A DNA stretch of 64,000 nucleotides from NCBI RefSeq assembly GCF_030272615.1, contig NC_081411.1:181310977-181374976 (forward strand), read 5' to 3'. Origin of the DNA: Cryptomeria japonica (taxonomy: Eukaryota; Streptophyta; Pinopsida; Cupressales; Cupressaceae). Both the position numbers and the translations under genes were made by a program. Shown piece by piece: positions 48,931 through 61,559 of this stretch. The notes beneath the pieces are model-generated. The model was not told the origin of the DNA. It saw only the letters and a list, made by a program, of their open reading frames with translations, and did not search any database. Numbering within the stretch: position 1 is the stretch's first letter; each line of letters starts with the position of its first letter.

Positions 48931-49964
48931 TCCACTCTCTGAAGGAGATAACCGCTACAGTTTCGAAAAAAGCTAATTCTATTTCTCATTTCCATTCGCT
49001 ATTTTCTTGTAATGGTAAAAATTTAAACTGACTATTTTATTTATGATAGACAATTAATCGATTAAATAAATAAAGACTGTAAAGATGTTATATTTTATTT
49101 TTATTTTTCTTAATTATGTAAAAAAATAATTCACTGTTCAATATAAATTATAATATGACAAATCAAATCAATTATTTAACTGGTTAAAATAAACAATTTA
49201 ATGTCAAAATGTATGTGTGTTCTATCACAACCCAATATTTGTTGACTGCTAGGCTGCCTCTTCCTCAATATTGATCTCTTCTTGTGGTGATGTCTACCTA
49301 TCTAATACACTTGTAGAAACAATAGGAAATAGTTCAGCATAGTGTTATAATTTTAAAATCAATAATTGAATTTCTAATCATTCAAATTAAAATTTAACTT
49401 TTTAATCACACCTAATTCATCACAAAAAAAAAATACTTATTTCATAATAATGTTTTATTCGTGAAAAAACAAGACATGACAATGAGGCTTCAGTAAATTA
49501 CAAGAGTATGTCTTGTATGAAAAATACAATTTCATGACCTTGATAATGGTAGGATAGTGAATAATTTTCTTTTGATTCACCTATGTAAACTAATTTTTAG
49601 AAGATTCAAAATTTTACTCATAAACACTTTATATCGTTTTCACAAATGCTTCCTAGCCCCTATGTCCATTGATATCACTTCAATCAAATTATCTTATTTT
49701 CTTTTATAAAAAATGATATATTAGGTCATGCGTTGTGATTAAAAGCACACAATATGCTTGCACACAATAAAGTACTAATTTAGAGTTCAATCCCCAAGGT
49801 AAAATATTTATCACCTACCTTAAACTGTATTGAAATTTAATATTATAGTGGGTAACCAAAATTAAAGAGCATCTAACAAATAATCTCATGTTAGGAAAAC
49901 ACAACAATGAACTTTAATAATATATGAGTCTCATTTTTTTCCTCTTTCAATATAAAATACTATA
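48931..49964. repeat. Unknown 1.04 kb repeat, copy 2
   Basis: Second copy of the segment at 45590-46626, same orientation, scattered substitutions and small indels. Flanks differ from those of copy 1, so this is not a simple larger tandem duplication. Confidence 0.85.
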
Positions 49965-50904
49965 CATCAATCTCTCAACCAAATGTTTGTATATTTTTTT
50001 CACATGTCTAACAAAAACCTCATAAAATTGCCCCACCAAAATTCATGGCATGGTGAACAAAATATAATTTAATACTATAATAAATTGTATTTAGATGTGC
50101 ATTTTAAACATGATATTATTTGTATGTACGCATCTTTGTCAAATATATATATCATTATTAGTTGCTTCCAAAATGAACAAGTTAGAACCTTTTTGAGTTT
50201 AGATTCCATTGGAGAAGACTACTGGTTTTGGTTGTTCCTCATCACTAAAGTTCCCTCTAAAATAACAATTTAAGTTTCAAATCCTTGTCTCTCAATTAAA
50301 TTTAGAAAAAACATAAATATAATACATACTTGACAAGCTCATTAATCCATTTCAATTGTGAAGATACTTCTATAGGAACTAACTGTGTAATTCTACTTGT
50401 TTAATTTTTGTAATATTTCATAAGCCTCAAGTGTTTAGCTAACTGGAGCCTCTCTATTAATTCTTCATATATAGCCACCAATTTGTCACAATCAATTACA
50501 TTAATGTCCACTAAATTATTACCAAACTCACAATGTTACAATAGAAATAGCACAATAAAGAATTTAAAATGTAAACTTAATAAATACTTTAAATTTGAAA
50601 AATTAGAAAAAATAATATTGACATAAAACAAAAACATTGATCTATTGCTGACTGTATAATCTGATTTTAGTACACCTGCTTAGAGGCAGTGATAGTCTAT
50701 GTTACTGTTCATGATGGCTGATTCAGTTGTATTTTTTTTCTGTATTTTATTTAATCCAATATTAAAAAAATCTACTCATAAAATAAAAAATTATTCAAAG
50801 TCTGTTGTCTCCTAAATTAGGGAAGAAAACATGATTATTTTACTAATCTAGTGGTATGCGAGGAGACTGATGTGAAAGTGATTTGACTTAACGAAATTTG
50901 TTTC
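49965..50904. other. AT-rich, nothing recognised
   Basis: No gene signal before the minus-strand ORF that ends at 50905. Confidence 0.5.
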
Positions 50905-51243
50905 TTATTTCTGATGTAGCTTATCAACAATTGCAGTTAAAGCGTGGCAGATTCTCCAATCTTCGCCTTCCTTAACGCCCCACTCACACCACGTCTTCAT
51001 TATTCCTCGCATGCTAAGAATATGAAACTGTCGGTAAAGCCGTCCATAATTTTGGCGGCTAATTATCCTTGTAATTATCCAATCTCCTTGTCGCAAGTTG
51101 AATTTCCATGTTGAATCTTCAAAGGATTCGTTTATGGTGTGTAGTGAAGCAGAGTTACTGACCACAACCACACCACAAACAATGACGATTGCTCTGGGAG
51201 AAAGCCAAATGTCTGAATGGCGAAGATAAGCCTCAGAAAGCAC
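50905..51243 (-). CDS. Unidentified ORF, possibly 3' exon of the TNL remnant
   Basis: 112 codons, MLSEAYLRHSDIWLSPRAIV... to ADKL-like VDKLHQK. I recognise no domain. It is on the same strand, about 120 bp downstream of the NB-ARC fragment, with similar base composition and rich in Trp and Arg. It could be the post-LRR end of the same resistance gene after loss of the rest of NB-ARC and the LRRs. It may equally be chance. Confidence 0.3.
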   Translation of the reverse strand: MLSEAYLRHSDIWLSPRAIVIVCGVVVVSNSASLHTINESFEDSTWKFNLRQGDWIITRIISRQNYGRLYRQFHILSMRGIMKTWCEWGVKEGEDWRICHALTAIVDKLHQK

Positions 51244-51364
51244 ATCTTTTGGGCCTGTCTTTTACAAGAAGGGATTCATTTTATTCTGAAATATGATTTG
51301 GAACATAGTGCATTAGGAGAAGCCAAGATTTAAATATCACTTTAATTTGGTGCACACCAGAAAT

Positions 51365-52413
51365 TTGGTGTACTATGAAAACTCAGATCTTTTTCACCGA
51401 AGAGATCTTTAAGGAGTTTCATTTGTAATGAAGGTAAATTGCATCTAACTGAAGCTTCCCGGACATCAAATAGAAAACAAGCTCGAGCATATTGTTGTCG
51501 CTTTCTATTGAACAACTCTTTCGACAACTCTATCGAAAGAGTTGTTTTACCCACTCCTCCCATTCTGAAGATGCCAACAATCTTAACCTTCCCTTCCCCT
51601 TCTTTATTCATTCCACAGCAGATTTCAAAATCTTGAACAAGATTATGAAGGCATCGCCTTTCAAAATCTCGTACGAGCTTGTCAAGTGCTACTGGATTTT
51701 TTGCAACGTGCAAAGGCTTTATCCTCTGTACTTCCCATTGGACTGCTGATAGTATGCTTCTATGCTCACCGATACTTTAAACCAAAAAAAAATTGAATTT
51801 GATAAGAAATTAATTGTAGTTACCACATTTAACATAGTTTATTTACAAAGGCAATGGAATAAAAGAGAGGCGAATGGAAAGAAAGACAACTTACTTGGAA
51901 TTATTCATTTCGTAACCTGTGGTGAATGAAATAGATTGGAGGGCTTCCTTCCACAGCTTAAGCTTGTCTAGGTGCCTGGATTTCTTTCGGTATTGAATGA
52001 ATGCATCAGCGTAGACTCCCTTTTCTATATGGCGTAGTGCCCAGGGTTCCACCTCATAAAACACAGGAATAATCTTAGCTGGGTCTTTAACATGAGAGCT
52101 AGCTCCGACAAACACCAAGGGGACTCTGCATATCTTTTGGAGAATATAGCGATGTGAACTGCAGCTGAGCGAATAGTGGTCTCGATGGTAGAAGGAAAGG
52201 GTTGACCAAGTTCCATCTCTTCCAAATCAAGAAAAGCCCGTATTCCTAATTCCTTAAGGGAATTGTAGAGCGGAAGCGCCAGGGAATATTTGGAATCAGG
52301 ACGTCTGTGATTGATGAAAACATCATACAATGTTGTTGTATGCCCTCAGGTTCAATTCCTGAGAAAGCATGGTATTCATCTTTATGTTGTGGGGACGATG
52401 AAGATGATGCCAT
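51365..52413 (-). pseudogene. TIR-NBS (TNL) disease-resistance gene, truncated
   Basis: Intracellular immune receptor remnant. ATG at 52413 gives MASSSSSPQH. The TIR domain starts at YDVFINHRRPD (52327) in another frame, with FLDLEEMELGQPF, AVHIAIFSKRYAESPWCLSE and, after a frameshift near 52085, AKIIPVFYEVEPWALRHIEK. The exon ends at a GTAAGT donor (51894-51889). Exon 2 starts near 51773 and gives QWEVQRIKPLHVAKNPVALD, then the NB-ARC P-loop MGGVGKTTL. Homology stops after GEKDLSFHST (about 51370), before the kinase-2 motif. The rest of NB-ARC and all LRRs are missing. A stretch between MASSSSSPQH and the TIR start looks inserted. Confidence 0.88.
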
Positions 52414-55400
52414 TGATCGCAGCTCAGACCTTTGTAATTCGTGGAATGATATATGAGAAAGAGCAAGAGCAGAGACAAGTGCACAAGATCAGAGTTAGTG
52501 TAGATATAATAAATATCAGAGCTGTTGCAGGCAGGTTTGTTCCTTCCCCGAAAGAACAAGGAAAAGCATTTGGAAACAGAACAGACTTATACACAGTAAA
52601 TCGAATTTGATTCAAAGTAGGGAAAAACGATCAACGTTGGCAACTTGCATATAGTGACTGGCTTTGCCGGCCCCTTGCACATAGTGATAACAGGTAATTT
52701 GGAAAGTCTGCAATAGTAGGGGTTTCCGTGTGGGGTTCAATTCCCAGATAACGTTGATATTTATATTTTTGGTCTAACTACTTTAATTTGTATTATTAAT
52801 TATCACCTAGTCTCTCCAAAATATGCCCTCTAGTTACGATTAAACATACTAATCATCATGACAAGGAAACGCGCGGTGGGAAACACAATTGAGGGGATAG
52901 ATGACGATTGAACTTCCTCCCTAAAAAGAAAGGAACACGCCATCTTTCCAACTTAACCAGTGCGCATGAATTATCCGCAACGTGCTTGGCTACTTTTCAA
53001 ACTTTGAAATATTTATATTTATCAAAGACAAATCACATGGCTGACTATTCTGCCATGACTCTTTCCATCGATGGAACTTATTTCCTACATTTCTTTCATG
53101 AAATTGCCTATCCTTCCAGTTAGTTGCATAGCGTAGAAGAGGGAAATTGCAAGCAAGATTCATAGAAATACAGCGACAGCATCTCAAATCATATTACTTT
53201 TATAGCATTATTTTGTATCAACTATTATGATTATATTAAACTCTTAACAATGAGTATAAAAATTTACTCCATTCAACTTATTTTAAATAGTATTTATTAT
53301 ATTTTATAGAGTTTGAAAATAATTATTAATTTAATTGTACTATTGTTAAATATTTTTGTTGTCTTTTCTATCTTTATTAAAATTATAAGATTAGTTAATT
53401 AGTTTTTATTAGAATTAAAGACAAAGGGTAGTAATTTTCCTCTCCTAACAGAATTTTTCAATGTTTTTTCTCTATATCTTGATATTTTCTATTGTAGGCG
53501 TAAGTGTGAGTGAATACAAAAGATTTGGAGGTTATAGTTTAAGGTCACATGGAAAGGTTTAAACTCTACAATCAAAATGTAAGTGTCAAATTGAATGTAG
53601 CTTGTGCACAATCACATAATTCACAAAGCATTTAATTTTAGTCAATTTTTAATAGATACATTTCATGTATCTAACATTAATCTCGGACCACAATAATTTT
53701 AGTTTCATCTATTCTCAAATTAAGGAATGCATATACTTTTAATATTTTAATTTAAAATTCAATAATGAATTTAGTTCTTAATCAATTTCCTCAATTTAGT
53801 CTAATTGTCATATTGATTGGCTATTTATTTTTATTATCCTATTTATCTATTTATTATTATTTTATCACCCTATATAAATTTCTCAACTTAATTAAAATTA
53901 ATACTCCTTATTTTTTATTTCTTCTATTTTCCAATTCAAATTAGAAACGATTTGTTAGAATTTTGATCAATCCTTGTATTCATTATTTGGATGTTTTTAT
54001 CATGGATGTATATTCCTCATTCATTTGATATAATGTCTTGTGTCACAAAATTTAATAGGATAATGACATATTTTTTATCATATGGTATTAATGTAGATCT
54101 TACTTCACACTTATTCTCATTAAATACATTTTAAGATGATGCTTTGTGTGATTACAATTTTTAAATGAAAAATCATGATGTGGTAGGAGATCAAATCCAA
54201 AATATGAGGATGAAATTGGAGGAAGCGTTGGAACGCCAAACACTCATGAAAAAAATGAATATCCAATCAATTTAGACTAGATGCTTGAACAAAATAGAGA
54301 TATAGTTTTACTAGTTAGGATATCTAATACCAATAGACAAAGTGTCTTTTAAAACAACTTTATTTAGATTGTTCGCTAGATTGATTTCAATTTAGGCTTG
54401 TAATTTAGATATATCTAGCTGAAAATTGTTGAGAAATGTTAGTTTGAAACTATTTTATTTACTCAAAATTAATCTATTTTATTTTGTAACTATTGTATTG
54501 TATCAACATTGTTTACTTTATAATATTGAATTTTAAAATAAGTTTGATTATTTATAAAAATCATTTAAAAAGTTATAAAATATATATTATCAAAATAAAT
54601 TATTTTTTATTAATCTACTTATTTTTTTAAAACTATTTTCTAGAAATTTGAGTTATAAGAAATAGTGGATAAATTTTAATTTTATGATTTTTCCTATACC
54701 TTTGATTAATGGTTGAAATTTTAAATAATAAATAGTATTTATACATCTATTTAAGAGAAAAATTTAAATCAAAATTTTGTCTGTGTTTCTTTTATATATT
54801 TTATTTAATAATTTGTACTATTAAGTATTAACATTTTGATGTTTAATGACATTTGTCAAATTTAATATATAAGATAATATTTTTATTTACACTCTCATAT
54901 TATTATATTCTACCTTTCATTAATATTGTAATATATCACTTGAAATTAATTAATTGATCTATATCTAAGTTAAAGTATAACAACTAATAATCATATAAAT
55001 AGTCCTGATTACAATATCGTTAGTTCGTAATGAAAGAAGAATACTTATGCAACCATTGGATGCAATTTACTTTTTTAGTTGATCAATAGCATGAGAGAAT
55101 TAAAAAAGGTTATGTACAATTCTATAGTTCTAATATTTGTATATACTTTAATGATTTAAAAAAATCCTTTTATTTTTTTTCCTATTGACTTAATTTCCTA
55201 ATATTATTGTAGAATTCGTAAAAAAGAATTTAGTTTTTTAGTTCACCAATAACATAAAAGAAAAAATAAAAATAAGATGATGTGCAATTAAAAAAGTCTA
55301 GTAAGAATAAATCTTATCTTCTTGGATGTAACAAAGGCATGAATCTAGAAAAATCTCATCTTATATAGTGCAAGCAAGTACCTGGGTCGATATACCCATT

Positions 55401-55769
55401 CAAATTCACACATTTGTTTTAACAATATTGACAAATGTAGACAAATCTAATCACATTCAATACATAGTACAAATCATATATTTTGACCTTATAATGCCAG
55501 CTAATAGATATTGCTCTATATTCTATTAAATTTGAAGAAGATTGAAGCGATATTAGAATCAGATATGTTTCATGATTTTTAAATATTTTCAATATAATAT
55601 TAGCTCAAATGTTAACAATATTAGATGCAATTTATTTAAATAGTTGGCCAATCCTATGATATAGCTGAAATAAAAGGTGATCTAAAATTCTATAATTCTA
55701 GTATTTGAATATACTTTAATGATTTGAAAAAATCACCTTTTTCTATTGACTTATTATTCTAGAACACAT
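52414..55769. other. AT-rich intergenic upstream of the TNL remnant
   Basis: No gene recognised in 3.3 kb. GGGGTTCAATTCCCAG near 52733 resembles a tRNA T-arm/B box, but no A box or full tRNA was found. 53200-55760 is very AT-rich with only short ORFs. Confidence 0.4.
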
Positions 55770-56030
55770 TGCAAAATTTATATTCTTCCAAATTGAAGGG
55801 TCTCGCCCAATCGCCTAGACATTCACCATCACCCGGCTATGTTTGGGCATCGCAAATCCTCCGATCTTGGAGGAGATTTCATCTTCGTGGGGAAGAATCA
55901 CTGGAACAGCAGGATGCAATCGTAATATTTCCTTCATGGCTGCATGGAGATAAGACAGACACTCTAAATCAGATTCTTCCACTCTTATATTGCAACCAAC
56001 TACTTCATCCAATTCCTAGCTATAGGGTAA
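55770..56030 (-). pseudogene. Cytochrome P450 exon remnant (K-helix region)
   Basis: Minus strand: ELDEVVGCN..VEESDLECLSYL, then AAMKEILRLHPAVPVILPHE with the K-helix ExxR (E-I-L-R), then KIGGFAMPKHSRVMVNV. The next codon is TAG where Trp is expected, followed by AIGRDPSIWK, after which homology is lost. This is the second-exon start of an A-type plant P450 (CYP71-clan style). The haem-binding Cys region and the first exon are absent. An acceptor-like CTATAG precedes ELDEVVG. P450s are ER-anchored mono-oxygenases; the substrate cannot be told. Confidence 0.85.
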
Positions 56031-57289
56031 GGTTGTTGAAGCCCTCAAAAACCTCTCGTAGTGGTGCTTATTCACCCTTTCGTTCTATTTTTGGTATGGG
56101 CTTTTCTCTTTGTTGTTTGTATGTTTGTGCCTTTCTAGCTAGCTATAGGCTACTAGTTGGCTGTGTTTATCTCGATGGTAGCTTATTGTAATTAGGTTTT
56201 TGCGTCCCCTCAAAACCTACTTTACCCTATATAAAAAACATATGTCACTCAATAGAAAAAAAAATTTCGACATGAGCATCCTGTCTCTCCTATTATATTA
56301 TCTCAACATAGATACCATATGAAATAATAAAGCACATCATAGCTAGACACAATTCAAAGAAACAACCCCTATTCCTTTAGATAGAATTCATATTAGAAAA
56401 TAGCCTATAAGAATAAATTGTTCTAACTATTTGCATCCATTATTAAAATTTAGATTGTGAAGAACATCTAAAAGATTTTTATACTATATGAATAATTTTG
56501 AGACAAATCTCTTTCTATAAATGTTGTCACTAGTCACTCTAATCTTGACTGCTTTAACATTAGAAGTTGATACAAAATATTTAAATGATATAATTAAACA
56601 TGCAAAATAAATGAAAGTTAGAAAGTTATCAAAACATCAAAAATAAATAAATAAATGTATATTATTATAATATTTGAAATTTATGTCACCATATAAAAAC
56701 ATAAAGCAAAAATATAGACACAAAGCCATATTTATTCTCAAAGTTTTCATTCAAATTCTAATTTCATTAATTGTATAGAAACTCTTTAGTTTAAACTTAG
56801 AACTTTAAGATTGGAGATGTTACATTTTTCATTTATTAAGAAAAGATAGAAAAATATTGGTGAACACCATAAAAAAGTTTCTAACATTGAATGAAAACTT
56901 GTCACCTAGCAACTTTGGAAAGATGGTCATAACTTCACATTAATATTTTTTAGTTATTCCAATTAATAGTGCGATGCAATATTTTATTTTAAAGATTTAT
57001 TATTATATAATTTTTATTTTGTAATGAATTAATAATATATATAATATTTCTATAGTTTATGTTGATGATTAAATACTACATTTTGATGTATTTATGATGT
57101 TTTTTTTTTTATAAATGTTTTGAATTATATTTGCAGAACAAAATACTTATGTAAAAAAATCATATATATAATTAATAGTAATTTTTAATGTTAATTGATT
57201 TTTGACTACAAAAGTGTAATCTCTTTAATATTTTGATTATATTTTAGAGAAAAACATTTGAATACATTTGTAAAACCCCTCAATTTGAG
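56031..57289. other. AT-rich intergenic, nothing recognised
   Basis: No coding signal or recognisable repeat. Confidence 0.5.
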
Positions 57290-57800
57290 TTATAATTTGT
57301 CGATAAGCAATCCCTTGTGGGGGTACACCGCCACCGAAATTGTCTCACACCGTTAAATTATGGTTGTTTTCTGGCTGCCGAGAAATTTCGTCCGAGCAGG
57401 ATTTAAACTGCCCGTAGGTCTAGGTGGAGGTTCATGATCGCCATGTTTCGTTGGATCTTTCAGAGCTACCAACAAAAAGGCATGTTATTTGCAATGAAAA
57501 GCGTGCTAATCTGCTGAGAACATCTACCTACGAAAGGCCTTATTCGATTCTATATCATCTGAATCTCTGCTAGCCGGGAGCCACCAGTCCCTCGCTATTT
57601 ATCTGAGGCCGTACCGAAATGATAAGAACATCCATCCCAAGCCGATCAATGAGCGGCAATAAAGCGACGATGAAAGAAATAAAGGTGATCCAACACAGTT
57701 GAGTGTTCAATGAGATCCTTCCCATCTGGAAGGATATAGGGGTTTCTCCAGATCCTCCAACTGTCGAAATTTTTTTGCCAATCCTTCTAAAATGCATTAA
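57290..57800. other. G+C-richer island, unassigned
   Basis: About 500 bp with clearly higher G+C and CpG content than the AT-rich DNA on both sides. Six frames are broken by stops; the longest ORF (57812-57570, minus) reads MNKSLMHFRRIGKKISTVGG... with a hydrophobic middle and no domain that I recognise. It may be an exon remnant of an unknown gene or a transposon fragment. Confidence 0.4.
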
Positions 57801-60069
57801 GCTTTTATTCAAAATTATTTATTAATCTTTTATTTCCCTCAACATACATTGAATGAGTTTCGTATTTGTTGCACCTTGAATGATATACAGGTAACAAACA
57901 ACAAGAAAAAAAAAGATCGAACTTCCGGTAAAGAAGCTTCATGAATTTGTCCTTACAAAACAAGAATTTGACTTCTTCAATGATGGAAAACGAATCCAAA
58001 CCTTGAAATACTGTTGTTTTCATTTTCATATTGAAGTGTTGCAGATTACAAGGAAAATAGTATTGTTAATATCCGTTTATATACTGTAGTTTGCCTTTTT
58101 AAAGTATACATATCTTAAGCAATATTTGAAGTAAGAATATAGATGTCTTTATTATTTTTTAGTTTTATATTTATTTATAAATAAATAAATTATTCTATTG
58201 AATTCATCTTTTAATTATACTCAAATATAAGATAAAACATAAGTTTGTTATCATGTTTAATTACTATTTCTAAATCAATTTATTGCAATAACAAAATAGT
58301 TATAAATGATCATTTTGTATCTAATTAATGACTAAATGGTCATTTGCAACAACATTTGAAAAGACATTTGAGCTATATTAGTGGTTTATTATGCATTTTG
58401 CTCATTAAACCACTCCACATTCATAAGCATCATTATGGATATTTTATGATACCATGTGGAAATTTAATTATTGTTTAAATTGTGCCTCATCAATGACATT
58501 TTTTAGCCCTACCATAAAACATATTAACCTTTGAATGACAGGACTAGAGATAACAATATCAACAAATGTTATAAAAACATTCTGGATTGATATGAGTCCC
58601 TCCATATCCCCAAGACTGATAGAAAATAATTTGTAGGTGAATGATATTTAATACCATGTATATTTTCACAATTACCATCAGATAGGTTGGATTAAGATAT
58701 TGATTAGATAATGATTAAATCCAACCCTTTAGAAAATTGGTGTATGTTAAGCTGTGATGGCATCACCTTTGAGGATACAATGATTAGAAGTATCAAGGAT
58801 TTTTCTTTACAAACTCAAATACTAGTGGGACATTTTCAAACAATCATCTTGTGGGATTAAAAAATTCATAATATTTTGTCAATTGTAAATGAAGATTTGC
58901 TAAGGCATGAAATAGTTACAAAAATAGAAGTGTAGGATTACTAGCATATTCTTCCAACTTATTAGACAGTTCACTGCAAAATCCTTCTTGGCTCATCTTG
59001 TAATCTAAAATATGTTGCAAAATTTCTTTTGATTAGTCCTTTAAATCTATAAATTATTGTTTTGTGCTTTTCAACCCAAGGAATTACAAAATACCTTATA
59101 CACCAATCTTAGCACCAACACTGAAAAAATCTACAAGTATATCTTGGAAACTTCTCTATTATCAGTCAATTTTGAAATACACTTGTGTAAGATTTAGAAA
59201 ATAAAATCAAGGCACTACTATTGTTAGAACAAGTTCGAGGGAAAATAAAACTTGGCACTCTTACTGTTATACTTGACCTTCCAACAAACTACCTTTCTTT
59301 CTTATGACTATGTCTTCACAGATCATATATATTTATTAGAGTTCAAATTGTACTTCTAAAAATGATATATTATCATAATTTATAATTTCTCTTAATACTC
59401 ACAAATATTTATCATTGACATTCATATCACACACACTTTTCCTTCCATCAAACCTCCTCTTTAAATACTATTCAGTGGTTCTTAAGTTGTTTGGAGGAAT
59501 TTGCAACTACTTCCAACCACCATTTAGTTAACTTCCACATTACCCAACTATATTTTGTCTATTTGTATAGGTCAATAACAAACTTAAACCATATCAAACT
59601 ACCTCCAACTATTGATGATAAATGATAAAGACTATAAATCCATTCCAAATACTAATGTGCCATCTGAAAAGTATATTTTTTAAATCCAACACAAATGATC
59701 AAATATATAAGAAAATAATTTTGATCAGATTACAATCATACACATATTCAAACCTGACTTCTTGAATAAAATTATTGATAGGTAAAAAATCCAATCATGG
59801 ATCATTCTATTTCTGGACATAAGAAATTCAATCAGTAAGATGCAGCCATATGAATTTTTGTGTATTCCAAATAGCAGGTGTTGTTGCCATCATGTCAATT
59901 CATCAGGCAATATGTCAATGTCTTATGTTTTCTTTTTTACAATAGTAATGCAATCTGATCATTCCATTCAAAGATTCAATCTAGTTAAATCATTCGAATA
60001 TATAGTGATTCATTCTACTTAAATTTGATTATTTTATTTCAATTTCACATCAATGAAAAAATATTCTAA
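57801..60069. other. AT-rich intergenic, nothing recognised
   Basis: Only short ORFs without a recognisable domain. Confidence 0.5.
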
Positions 60070-60480
60070 CATGATCATTATCTTTTTCTTTGAGTCCATA
60101 GCCTTCTTAGAGAATCCCAATGCTAGAACTACTTTCAAAGTGCAAATGCTCAGACATGATCCTCCATCTATCAAGACACACTTTATTTGATGTTTATGGA
60201 CAAAAGATTCAATGTAGAGAGGTGCATTGTGAGGTTGTTGGGAGGATGAATCATAATGCTAAATAAATATAAGGGAATGAGGTGAAGATAGGTTTCCCAC
60301 CATGAATTGAAATTGAACCACATGTAAGTTGATAGATATGGAAGTTTCTTGCAACACCTTGTTTAGGATAGCCTTATGTGAAGGACATATGCATACAAGC
60401 TCAAGGATGGATATGTGGATAGGTGTTTTGCCAAGTTGGTCAAGAAGGCCATTTTGGTTGGATGAAGAAGTAGATTTTCA
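60070..60480 (-). pseudogene. Ty3/Gypsy (Tat/Ogre-like) protease remnant
   Basis: Minus strand: VLQETSISINLHVVQFQF (Gag-protease linker), HNAPLYIESFVHKHQ, then IKCVLIDGGSCLSICTLKVV, the retropepsin active-site region, in which the usual D-T/S-G is D-G-G, and LALGFSKKAMDSKK. The pattern matches the protease of the Gypsy Tat lineage. Homology ends near 60070. It shares strand and order with the Gag remnant at 61560-63006, about 1.1 kb upstream. Confidence 0.75.
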
Positions 60481-60569
60481 CATGGTAACTTATAAGGTTA
60501 CTTTACTTGGACGGGTTATTAGATTACATTTGGGGGCTTTGTCTTTAACAATTATGGTAGAGACATGAC

Positions 60570-61381
60570 GGTCCATCTTAGAAATATGGTTAGCTACGTA
60601 CTCAAAAGAGACATTAGTATTTTATTAAAAGAATATTAAAATCTGAAAATATGTTTACAATCAAGTGTTTATAGTTGGTTTCTAAGTCTCTTTCATCCTT
60701 CAATATAAATTCATATCTAATTTTGTGAACTTGTCCATTTCGAAAATAATATGATTTTTTTGTGCACCTCTCTATATCCCAGCGATGATGAATGCAATAA
60801 ATGGTATAATGAAATTTTATCAAGGATTGAATTGTTCCTCTAGTTTACCCATGTTTAAAGGTGTTATTTAGCTTAAATGTATAATATGGAAAATATAATT
60901 GTATTATACATTTGTTTATATTTGATTGTTTTATTTTATTTTTATTTCCTTATTTTAGAGTTTGGAAATGTACAAATATAATTATATTCTGTATTTATTT
61001 ATAATTAATTAATTTAAAATTATCAAATTTCCACAATCCATAATGATAATCTATTGCTACTTGTGGATTTGATTGTGTGACTTTTTTTGCATCAATGTTT
61101 CGGATCACACTCTATGATCCATCATCAAGATGTTTGGAGAATGCTAGGATAATAAAAGAGGTGAATTGCAGACTAAGACAAGCTCAACCAGTATATGAAA
61201 GAACCAAGCATGTAAAACAAGGAGTGTGATAATAAAATAAAAATAAGAAGAACAATGAAATAAAAAGACAACGGTACAAAGATCACTAAAAAGACAACAA
61301 TACCCTAAATACAAAGTACAAACTAAAATTAGAGAAAAATGCAAAATGGAGAAACCTGACACAAAACACAAGAATATATAT
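60570..61381. other. AT-rich stretch between Gypsy Gag and protease remnants
   Basis: I recognise no Gypsy sequence here. It lies where the Gag zinc-knuckle region would be expected. Confidence 0.4.
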
Positions 61382-61520
<139 letters not shown>

Positions 61521-61559
61521 TATATACATAAATATATGTATATATATACACACATATAT

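Noticed and set aside
45590..49964. The two 1.04 kb repeats as LTRs of one element
   Set aside because: No TG...CA ends, no primer-binding site next to either inner edge on either strand, and no target-site duplication.
52727..52745. tRNA gene from the T-arm-like GGGGTTCAATTCCCAG
   Set aside because: No acceptor stem, anticodon arm or A box at the right spacing.
55769..56191. 140-codon plus-strand ORF
   Set aside because: It is the antisense shadow of the P450 remnant, whose K-helix motif is clear on the minus strand.
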